The notes under the pieces were generated by a model that searched no databases, had not been told where the DNA came from, and worked only from the letters and a program-made list of their open reading frames with translations. This document shows, in pieces, positions 27,414 through 34,138 of a stretch of 64,000 nucleotides of DNA; the first letter of the stretch is position 1, and each line of letters opens with the position of its first letter. The position numbers and the translations under genes are program-made. This DNA comes from Psychroflexus torquis ATCC 700755 (GTDB lineage Bacteria > Bacteroidota > Bacteroidia > Flavobacteriales > Flavobacteriaceae), in assembly GCF_000153485.2 (NCBI RefSeq), contig NC_018721.1, positions 2,852,001-2,916,000 on the forward strand, in the 5' to 3' direction.

Positions 27414-27595
27414 CAACGGTTAGTGTAAGAATAGTAAGGGATTTTGAAACATTTACTTTTCGGTTGAGCACTTAGCAAATTTTTTAATTTTACCTTTTTT
27501 AATATACTTGCAAAATTGAAAATTTTGCGGACTTAATTAAATGCTCAAAACTTTCTATATAGCACTAAAACCCTTATTATTTTTACACAGTGTTA
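27414..27595. repeat. Cassette recombination site S7 (long form)
   Basis: 182-bp palindrome. Left CAAC-GGTTA-GTGTAAGAATAGTAAGGG, right CCCTTATTATTTTTACAC-AGT-GTTA; spacers 5 and 3 nt. The left core is doubled (CAACAAC at 27411-27417), which leaves the exact left core ambiguous by 3 bp. Its interior matches S3 and S5. Confidence 0.87.
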
Positions 27596-27602
27596 GCGGC
27601 TT

Positions 27603-27956
27603 TTATTCTACATTTATATTCTTGTACATAATATTTCCACTTGCCTTGTCAAGATAAATTTCCACACTATAAGTTGAACGAATTGTAGCTCCAAAACTGT
27701 TTTGGGAATCAACATAACCAACTACTTTATACCCATCAGTTATAGATGTTATCTTAGTGTCTCTAAGTCCCGAAAAATCCGCTGTAGATGGCGATTTTAA
27801 TAAAGTTTCTACTTGTCCTTCCGCAACCGCTTTTGCTTCGTGTTCAGAAATAGAAGTTCTTTTTTCAGGTGTACTATCACTCCCGCTACCAAAAGCAAAA
27901 AACAGAAATGCTGTTATTGTTAAGGCGGAAAAAATGTGTTTCATTATTTTTTTCAT
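27603..27956 (-). CDS. Hypothetical exported protein, cassette gene
   Basis: This 117-residue protein has a signal peptide (about 1-24, ending in FAFGSG) and a small mature domain that starts with a helix (EHEAKAVAEGQVETLL) followed by strands (GYKVVGYVDSQNSFGATIR, then YSVEIYLDKASGNIMY). The fold pattern is like a cystatin-type domain, seen here only as helix plus strands. It overlaps the upstream gene by 4 bp, so both are translated together. Confidence 0.65.
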   Translation of the reverse strand: MKKIMKHIFSALTITAFLFFAFGSGSDSTPEKRTSISEHEAKAVAEGQVETLLKSPSTADFSGLRDTKITSITDGYKVVGYVDSQNSFGATIRSTYSVEIYLDKASGNIMYKNINVE

Positions 27957-28396
27957 ATTGTTTCAGTTTTAAAGTTTAAATATTCTGTGAAAATTAAAAT
28001 AGGAAGAATTGCACCTAATGAATAAAGTAAAACATCTATTAAATCAAAGGTGCCTGGAACTATGTTAAAAAGTTGTCCTAATTCAGATAATATAATGAGA
28101 ATTGGAATAATTGCTATCCAAAAGAAATTCTCTCTATTTATTTTGTTTCTCCATATTAACAAAACCAATGATGTATATGAAAAAATCCAAAGTCCATCTG
28201 GAAGTGAAAACAAAAACCAATCAGGTAAACTATTTTTAGCAGTCAAGGTCATTCCTCTTATTAATTCAATTGGCGTGTCTATCGAAGCAGCAGAAAACCA
28301 TTTGAACATTAACAAAGAGTCTGTCCGAAATGCAACGTATATCAGCCCTCCAATGAATAGGGTCAAAAGGTGTCCGAAAAATAGTTGTCTCTTCAT
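27953..28396 (-). CDS. VanZ-like membrane protein, cassette gene
   Basis: This 147-residue protein has four predicted helices and ends with a stretch typical of VanZ-like proteins, ILSELGQLFNIVPGTFDLID followed by a final helix (VLLYSLGAILPILIF). VanZ-like proteins are small membrane proteins linked to glycopeptide resistance and envelope functions; the biochemical role is unclear. It is the upstream gene of a two-gene cassette between S7 and S8 whose outer ends match exactly (GTTAGCGGC / GCCGCTAAC). Confidence 0.7.
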   Translation of the reverse strand: MKRQLFFGHLLTLFIGGLIYVAFRTDSLLMFKWFSAASIDTPIELIRGMTLTAKNSLPDWFLFSLPDGLWIFSYTSLVLLIWRNKINRENFFWIAIIPILIILSELGQLFNIVPGTFDLIDVLLYSLGAILPILIFTEYLNFKTETI

Positions 28397-28409
28397 TTTA
28401 AATTGCCGC

Positions 28410-28537
28410 TAACGTCTCGCGCATAACATAAGTGGCGACTTAAAATGGACAAGTTTTTCGGTTAAACTTTAAGTTTCTGAAAATTCACAAAACTCTCGTT
28501 TCAGCACAAATCTCGCCATTTTTGTTATGTGCTGTTA
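28410..28537. repeat. Cassette recombination site S8
   Basis: 128-bp palindrome. Left TAAC-GTCTCGC-GCATAACATAAGTGGCGA, right TCGCCATTTTTGTTATGT-GCT-GTTA; spacers 7 and 3 nt. The flanks on the two sides of this site differ (GCCGC versus CCACA), while each agrees with the far end of its own cassette. Confidence 0.88.
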
Positions 28538-28626
28538 CCACACGTTTTTATTTATTCCTAATGTTCAACGCTAAATGTAATAATTACCTATATCGAATTA
28601 TTAATTAAAATGCATCAACTATAATT

Positions 28627-29481
28627 CTAACAACCATATGGTATTGTGCGAAAAATTAATTTCAATTCATTATCTTTTATTTCATAAATATCAAAACCTG
28701 TCGATTCATATCCTATACCACGAAAAAAATATTCGATGCTACCATTATCGTTTAAATCAGTAACTCCAATTAATGCTAAACCATTCGACCAACTTTCTAT
28801 TTCTCCAATAAATTCGACGTAATCATTATTAAGTTTAAAAACCATAAATATTGATTCATTTAAAATAGAGCCTTCAACTAAAACCTGTAAACTGTCTTCT
28901 TTTTCTGTTGTGAATGAATCTAATATTTTTAAATAATTGGTTTTGTAATTGAAAAAATTATAATCATTTCCTGTTTTTCCATGTTTTCTAATTGAGTATG
29001 AAATCAACATTTTTTCTTTGATAATTTCAGAATGTTTTGGGTCAAGACTTATCGTATCAGATTGATTAATGAAATTATCATAATCGGGGAAATTCGTTGC
29101 AAGACTAAATTTATTTTCTAAATTAAGGTGATATTTATTGCTTGCACCAACAGTTAACTCGGAACAAGCGAAATTCTTTTCTTCAATTTTGTCAATATTT
29201 ATAACTTCATTTATATCAGAATATTTTATATAAAATTCATTGTACTTATTTAATAATGAATTTCTTTCTTTTATTTCTTTTTTATTATCATTATCCCAAT
29301 CTGTAATTGGAATTATTGTATCATTATTAATTTTGCCAATTATAATTAAATCCTGATAATTATACTTTTTATCTTGAACATAAATAGATATTAATTCGTC
29401 TGAAGGTCTTTTATTTTTTTCGGAATGACAGCTTATTAAAAATGAAAATGTTAACAAAAAAACTATTTTATTATTTTTCAT
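28627..29481 (-). CDS. Hypothetical lipoprotein, cassette gene
   Basis: This 284-residue protein has a lipobox ISCH (Cys18) after a hydrophobic leader. The mature protein is rich in Asp, Asn and Glu and ends with an FG-GAP/VCBS-like Asp-rich turn (GVTDLNDNGSIEYFFRG) followed by YEIKDNELKLIF, a pattern seen in calcium-binding repeats. Shares the S8-S9 cassette with the zinc-ribbon gene at 29502. No catalytic motif is visible. Confidence 0.7.
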   Translation of the reverse strand: MKNNKIVFLLTFSFLISCHSEKNKRPSDELISIYVQDKKYNYQDLIIIGKINNDTIIPITDWDNDNKKEIKERNSLLNKYNEFYIKYSDINEVINIDKIEEKNFACSELTVGASNKYHLNLENKFSLATNFPDYDNFINQSDTISLDPKHSEIIKEKMLISYSIRKHGKTGNDYNFFNYKTNYLKILDSFTTEKEDSLQVLVEGSILNESIFMVFKLNNDYVEFIGEIESWSNGLALIGVTDLNDNGSIEYFFRGIGYESTGFDIYEIKDNELKLIFRTIPYGC

Positions 29482-29501
29482 GATATTATATTTGAATTAA
29501 T

Positions 29502-30074
29502 CTAATCTTTAAAAACATGTACTTTTCTTATCCATAATAATAGATTATATATTTCTGAATGACTAAAATTATTATTTACAAAAACAATTGAACCTGGCCT
29601 CATAAAATCTCTTTCTTCATAAATACAATAAAAAATATCTCCATTATTTCCATCTCTGATAGATGTTTCACTTATGCCATTATTCCACGAATCAAGCTCA
29701 GCTTTTATTTCAGTAACTGCATGTAGCAATAAAATACATAATAAATCGTCTAAAGGAAGTGTCTGTAGTATATCATTTAAATATCTTTGATTTTGATCCC
29801 ATATATTAACACTTTTATTAGAACCAGATTTTTGTAATTGGATGTGAATTTGTTTGGGACGGGCACCACACCATATTTCCCACACGGCATAATTGCCTTT
29901 AGTACCACAAACTTCACAATTTCTTTCAAGGAGTTTTTCACTAAAAACATTTAAAAGATCATGTCTTGAATAATTTTGAAAACTTTCTGCGCTTGTTAAA
30001 AAAGATGTTAAATTAGGAAATCGCTTGTTACAACTTTTACATAAAAGTGTGTAATTAATTGTGTTAGAAATCAT
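29502..30074 (-). CDS. Hypothetical protein with two CxxC pairs, cassette gene
   Basis: This 190-residue protein has no signal peptide. Two CxxC pairs (LLCKSCNKRF at about 10-19 and NCEVCGTKG at about 52-60) would form a zinc ribbon. The rest is mixed alpha/beta with a WEIWCGARPKQIHIQLQ strand pair. Not recognised. It is the upstream gene of a cassette whose outer ends match exactly (GTTACCACA / TGTGGTAAC). Confidence 0.65.
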   Translation of the reverse strand: MISNTINYTLLCKSCNKRFPNLTSFLTSAESFQNYSRHDLLNVFSEKLLERNCEVCGTKGNYAVWEIWCGARPKQIHIQLQKSGSNKSVNIWDQNQRYLNDILQTLPLDDLLCILLLHAVTEIKAELDSWNNGISETSIRDGNNGDIFYCIYEERDFMRPGSIVFVNNNFSHSEIYNLLLWIRKVHVFKD

Positions 30075-30121
30075 TTTATTTGTTTTAATGTTAGATTATT
30101 ATTTCAGTTCAAAATGTGTGG

Positions 30122-30246
30122 TAACGTTTAGTATATGAAAAGTAGGCGATTTCGAAGCACGAAACTCTGGGTTAAGCGCAAGGTTTGATATGAGCCAAAA
30201 CCCATGAATTTAGCACTAACTCGCCTATTTTTTATATACATTGTTG
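30122..30246. repeat. Cassette recombination site S9
   Basis: 125-bp palindrome. Left TAAC-GTTTA-GTATATGAAAAGTAGGCGA, right TCGCCTATTTTTTATATAC-ATT-GTTG; spacers 5 and 3 nt. Confidence 0.9.
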
Positions 30247-30270
30247 TAAGCTGTTTTTCTTCCGTTATCA

Positions 30271-31398
30271 TCAGAAATACAGACTTTTATTAATACTTGT
30301 TTTAATTCCTAAATGATTTGGAAACATTGGTAAAATCTGTTCTAAAGTTTCCTCACTATAAACGAATATTTCGTTAATGTAATAAGAGGGTATTTTTTCT
30401 TTTGCCAAGACTTCTGAACACATTATTCTGCTTTGTTCTCGTTTAATATTGAATTCATAATGGTTCCACGAGCCACTATTTATTAAGGTCCAATTAATAT
30501 TATTAAACTCTTCTATATTGTTATAAAACTTGGTCGAGCGAACAGAAGCATTACCGTCTGAAAAGGAAACGTTTTCAGCCAAAAGTATATGTGGATTTAC
30601 TTTAAGTAATATCAATTTGTTTCTATCTGTATTTTTGCACAAAGTATACAACATTGGATTTTTGTGATTAAAATACAAAGGTGTATAGTCGTGAATATTC
30701 CCACCTAAATTGGGGTCAATTCTGTTTCTTCGTGCATTTACTTGTTGGTTTGAAATATCAGTACTTACAAATCCATTACTATGTGCTAAATTATGAGACA
30801 AAATTCCAAGTTTTAAAATACTTGCAACATTGTCTAAATGTGTTATATAAAAAAGACCTCCAAAGGGTATTTTAGTTAGCAATTCTGTTTTAAGCTGCTG
30901 TCTTCTTGATAAGATTTCTCTTTTGTCTACCGTATCAATAAACACTTTAACCTCTTCTTTTATTTTTTCAAATACTTGCTGATAATTTTCTAATTGACTG
31001 CTGTTCATTGAAATAAAATAGTTGTCAATTTTTGAAAAAAAGTGTTTGTAAAATCTTATGAACCTTGATAAAACCTTATTGTAAAGATTATCAAGCCAAT
31101 TAATTTCTTCGCTCTCTAATTTTAGAATTAAATGATAATATGAATTCCCTTTTGAATGTGGTCCTGGATTTGAAAGGTAAAGAGGTTTGTATATTTGGCT
31201 TATTTTGCAAACAATATGTTTTTTGATTACTGGTTTACTAAAAATATCATTGTAAAACATTTCTAAATCATCTATTTCACTAAAGTTGTTGTTTTGAATA
31301 ATAGAGGTTAGGAAATTTTCAATAACAGCCATTTCATCCTGTAAAAGTTTGAGGATATTTATGTAATCGTTGTCGTTATAGCTGTCAATGTGTTTCAT
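30271..31398 (-). CDS. darT: DarT-like DNA ADP-ribosyltransferase toxin with N-terminal extension
   Basis: Started at the ATG at 31398, 5 bp after the previous gene ends (375 residues); the frame runs up to 31479 but would overlap that gene by 77 bp. The C-terminal 200 residues carry DarT-type (DUF4433) features: GGLFYITHLDNVASILKLG (with the NAD-site His), the Arg pair in NARRNRID, NIHDYTPLYFNHKNPMLY, FSDGNAS, and a late Glu in MCSEVL. DarT toxins attach ADP-ribose to thymidine in single-stranded DNA. The first 175 residues are helical and unlike the short N termini of usual DarT proteins. The macro-domain gene of the same cassette is the likely antidote. Confidence 0.8.
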   Translation of the reverse strand: MKHIDSYNDNDYINILKLLQDEMAVIENFLTSIIQNNNFSEIDDLEMFYNDIFSKPVIKKHIVCKISQIYKPLYLSNPGPHSKGNSYYHLILKLESEEINWLDNLYNKVLSRFIRFYKHFFSKIDNYFISMNSSQLENYQQVFEKIKEEVKVFIDTVDKREILSRRQQLKTELLTKIPFGGLFYITHLDNVASILKLGILSHNLAHSNGFVSTDISNQQVNARRNRIDPNLGGNIHDYTPLYFNHKNPMLYTLCKNTDRNKLILLKVNPHILLAENVSFSDGNASVRSTKFYNNIEEFNNINWTLINSGSWNHYEFNIKREQSRIMCSEVLAKEKIPSYYINEIFVYSEETLEQILPMFPNHLGIKTSINKSLYF

Positions 31399-31402
31399 AG
31401 GT

Positions 31403-32038
31403 TTACTCGAAATAAACAATTTTAAGTCCTCTATTTGGCATTTCCAATGTAAACTGCTCAACTTCATCAAAGTCATCATAAGTTACTGTGAAAATATAAT
31501 CTGGGTCATCTCCTTTGTATTTTACACTATTACCGTTTCTTTCTAATTTGTAACTTTTTTTAGGCGAAAGAGAAGGTGCAATTCCAACAACTAATACTTC
31601 TTTATTATCGATAAAATTCAAATTTATCGTTCTCTCAACTTCGCTTTCCGAGACAAGCGAGTTGTTTTCATAACGCTTGTGTTTACTAGAGTAAAAAATT
31701 GCAGGTTCAGTTTCTACTTCGTCAATTTGAATGCCGTGATTTTTTTGAAAATAATCTCTCAAAAAATCCCACATTCCATCCCATAATACGTTTTGTTGAA
31801 TACCCATTAAAGCAGACATAGATTCCTTTTCAGAGTATTGAGGAATTAATTCTTGTGCAGATTCAGTAAATAATTGAGCATAAATTATTGCATTTTGTGT
31901 GTCCTTATTTTTTAAAATGTTTAGACAAGCATTATTAATAACTTCAGCCTCAACATCGGCCATTGTAATTTGCCCTCTTCTGTTTTGTAAATTTGTAATG
32001 GAATGTGCTAATAATTGTTTTGCAGTGTCTTTATTCAT
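31403..32038 (-). CDS. Unknown protein between DarG- and DarT-like genes
   Basis: Started at the ATG at 32038, which follows the macro-domain gene stop by one base; the frame extends to 32119 but would overlap that gene. The product (211 residues) has a helical N-terminal half (KDTAKQLLAHSITNLQNR; IIYAQLFTESAQELIPQ) and a beta-rich C-terminal half (RTINLNFIDNKEVLVVG; YIFTVTYDDFDEVEQFTLE). No family is recognised. Its tight packing between the two partners suggests that it belongs to the same toxin-antitoxin unit, perhaps as a third component. Confidence 0.65.
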   Translation of the reverse strand: MNKDTAKQLLAHSITNLQNRRGQITMADVEAEVINNACLNILKNKDTQNAIIYAQLFTESAQELIPQYSEKESMSALMGIQQNVLWDGMWDFLRDYFQKNHGIQIDEVETEPAIFYSSKHKRYENNSLVSESEVERTINLNFIDNKEVLVVGIAPSLSPKKSYKLERNGNSVKYKGDDPDYIFTVTYDDFDEVEQFTLEMPNRGLKIVYFE

Positions 32039-32039
32039 A

Positions 32040-32723
32040 TTAGAATAATTTTTTTTGAATGTTTTTAATATCTGGTCGCATTGCGTAATTGAAGCATTTT
32101 GAAATAGTTGTTTCTCCAATGCCTTTAAAAGACGATAGTTGTCCCATATTTTTCAAATCTTCATTTTCTAAAATTTCTGTGATTTTTTTAATCTGATTAC
32201 TCTTTAAGTCAGTTAATCGCTTTAGGCTTTCCAAATTGTTAGATAAAAACGCAGTTTTGAAAATGTTATACAAATCGTCTGAAGCATTCTCTTTATAAAT
32301 GTAAATTTCGATTGGGATTTCTATTCCTTTCAAATGTTTTTGTAACAGTTCAAGTGATTCATCTTTGGAAAGTCCTCCATTTTGAGCACCTAATAATGGA
32401 AAAGCAATTGATTGAATTTTTTTTTGCTCGTAAGTTTCTTTGAATTTTAGAAGTCCTTTTTCGAGGTAAATTGGTTTTGTTGGGAATTTCCAATGATTTT
32501 TTGTCGGAAAGTTTAATATCCATTTGGTATTGGATTGATAAAGGTAAAGTTTACCAATATCAAGTAATTTTTTGTCGCACATTTCCTTGTAACGCTCAAA
32601 CATTTCGGGATAGCGATATCTACATTCGAGTGCAATTCCTGCACCCATAATTCCGAAACAATTCACAGTATTGACTATTGTTTGACAATCGGTTGTAAAT
32701 ATGTTTCCTTCAATTATTTTCAA
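32040..32723 (-). CDS. darG: Macro-domain protein, DarG-like antitoxin
   Basis: This 227-residue protein starts with a macro domain (about 1-150) of the DarG/TARG1 group: IIEGNIFTTDCQTIVNTVN, then FGIMGAGIALECRYRYPEMF, then the phosphate-binding loop PLLGAQNGGLS. DarG-type macro domains remove ADP-ribose from thymidine and reverse DarT. A helical C-terminal part of about 75 residues ends in SFKGIGETTISKCFNYA, reminiscent of a helix-hairpin-helix. It is the first gene of the three-gene cassette between S9 and S10, and its expression before the toxin fits an antidote. Confidence 0.8.
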   Translation of the reverse strand: MKIIEGNIFTTDCQTIVNTVNCFGIMGAGIALECRYRYPEMFERYKEMCDKKLLDIGKLYLYQSNTKWILNFPTKNHWKFPTKPIYLEKGLLKFKETYEQKKIQSIAFPLLGAQNGGLSKDESLELLQKHLKGIEIPIEIYIYKENASDDLYNIFKTAFLSNNLESLKRLTDLKSNQIKKITEILENEDLKNMGQLSSFKGIGETTISKCFNYAMRPDIKNIQKKLF

Positions 32724-32753
32724 TGTGTTCTACGGTTTTTCTTAAATGGCTTA

Positions 32754-32880
32754 CAACGGTCTTGTGTATGGTTAGTTGCGTGGTTAAGCAACTAATTTAG
32801 CAAATAAATCACAGATAGAATATTCCGCAGGAATGTTCGTAAGTCGGCAGTGACCCAGCAATTAATTATACACCGTGTTG
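32754..32880. repeat. Cassette recombination site S10
   Basis: 127-bp palindrome. Left CAAC-GGTCTT-GTGTATGGTTAGTTGC, right GCAATTAATTATACAC-CGT-GTTG; spacers 6 and 3 nt. The right arm is also translated: the gene of the next cassette reads through GTTGCCAAC and takes its TAA stop from the arm. A small inner hairpin (ATTCCGCAGGAAT) is present. Confidence 0.9.
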
Positions 32881-33656
32881 GCAACAGGCTTTATTTTCAG
32901 TTTGTTTAATTCTTTATGTTCGTTTTTAGTTAATATTTTGTCTATTGATTCCCAGTCATTATTTTCAATCAGAGTTTTAATTTCCGTCCACTTTTTTAAT
33001 TCCAATTCATTCTCGAAATGTGTGCTGACTTCAATTAATTTCTCAAGAATCTCAATTGATTTATTTGCTTTGTGTTGTTTGATTTCGGCAAACAGAATTA
33101 ACAAATGACTATTGTAAGTATCAAATGTCAAATGTGAAGCTTTATAAGGAAAAATATACGGTTGCCTTGTTATTTTTTTTGTCGAGTTATATTTCTCAAA
33201 ATATGGAAGAATATTTTTTATAATTCTTTCTGATATATAATCTGCTAAAATCAAATATTCTTTTGAAATTCTAAAATGATTTCGGATGGTCTTGTCAATT
33301 TCCTCAATTGGTTTTGAACCAACTAAATAATGTTCTGTTGTCAAACCTTGCCAACAGTATGGAACTAATCCAATTCGGATTTCAATATCATCTCTCGCTC
33401 CAGACCAACTTCCACGATTATCAATGTCTATAATTTCCAACAAGTCATTTGTCAGTCGATAATGTTTTCTGCCTTTCTTTTTAAATCCGTATTCTTTGAG
33501 GTTAGCACCAATTATTTTATTCAGTTCGTTGTAAGCTGGTTTCCATTGTTCTTTTGGTAAGCTTTTAAAAACCTTAATTTTTTCAAATTCCGATTTTTCA
33601 GATTCAGAATTTGAGCTCTGCCTTTTGGTTTTTCCGAAAAGATTGAAGTTCTTCAT
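32862..33656 (-). CDS. DUF4304-like protein, cassette next to the integrase
   Basis: Started at the ATG at 33656 (264 residues); upstream codons to 33701 run into the recombination site and are unlikely to be translated. An N-terminal charged leader is followed by a DUF4304-type domain: AYNELNKIIGANLKEYGFK, KKGRKHYRL, IIDIDNRGSWSGARDDIEI, GLVPYCWQG. The role of this family is unknown. The last residues (PVANTVYN) and the stop are encoded by site S10. Cassette ends match exactly (GTTGGCAACA / TGTTGCCAAC). As the cassette closest to the integrase it would be the most recently acquired if this follows integron rules. Confidence 0.75.
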   Translation of the reverse strand: MKNFNLFGKTKRQSSNSESEKSEFEKIKVFKSLPKEQWKPAYNELNKIIGANLKEYGFKKKGRKHYRLTNDLLEIIDIDNRGSWSGARDDIEIRIGLVPYCWQGLTTEHYLVGSKPIEEIDKTIRNHFRISKEYLILADYISERIIKNILPYFEKYNSTKKITRQPYIFPYKASHLTFDTYNSHLLILFAEIKQHKANKSIEILEKLIEVSTHFENELELKKWTEIKTLIENNDWESIDKILTKNEHKELNKLKIKPVANTVYN

Positions 33657-33679
33657 TGTCCTTTTTTTCAGCTTGTTGC

Positions 33680-33719
33680 CAACGTACGGATAACACAACA
33701 AGTTGTGTTATCTCCATTA
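33680..33719. repeat. Terminal attI-like hairpin S11
   Basis: A short version of the sites at the integrase end: CAAC-GTACG-GATAACACAAC, 2-nt loop, GTTGTGTTATC-TCC-ATTA. The 11-bp stem is perfect. Spacers are 5 and 3 nt as elsewhere, but the second core is ATTA instead of GTTR. It lies 8 bp before the integrase stop codon. It is a candidate primary insertion site, comparable in position to attI. Confidence 0.7.
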
Positions 33720-34138
33720 TTAAAACACTAATCTAAGGGATTTTTTATTGTTTTAAAAGTATTTGTTGCTACATGAGTGTAAATTTCTGTCGTTTTAGTC
33801 GATTGATGCCCTAATAATACCTGTATTTGTCTTAAGTCAACTCCCGCTTCTAGAAGATGTGTAGCAAAACTATGCCTGAGCATATGAGGAGTTACAGGAA
33901 TTCTAATCTTTGCTTTAAAGGCCGCTTTCTTTACAACGTTAACAACCGCTTGACCACTGTACTTACCACCCCTCTGCCCTTCAAATAAATATTCTTTCGG
34001 TTTCCATTTTTTGTAATAGCAGCGTAAATCTAACAATGCATTTTGCGATAATAGGGTAAGCCTATCCTTATTCCCCTTGGCCTTTTTTATCCGCACAAGC
34101 ATACGTTTACTATCTATATCTTCAAGTTTTAAATTAAT

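Noticed and set aside
31399..31479. Longer N terminus for the DarT-like toxin (start at 31479)
   Set aside because: It would overlap the preceding gene by 77 bp, whereas the ATG at 31398 lies just after that gene's stop, as in the other pairs of the cassette.
21753..33719. Reading the palindromes as ordinary transcription terminators or REP-type repeats
   Set aside because: They lack uridine tracts, are far longer than terminators, keep a fixed asymmetric spacer rule, and their outer flanks match across genes. Terminators or REP repeats would not show the last two features.
21753..33719. A classical integron with IntI and attC
   Set aside because: The cores are YAAC/GTTR with other flanks than RYYYAAC/GTTRRRY, and the recombinase has no IntI-type insertion between its Arg and HxxR boxes. 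The likeness is in architecture only.
21753..33719. CRISPR array
   Set aside because: Repeats are not identical, spacing is hundreds of bases to kilobases, and genes lie between them; no cas genes are present.
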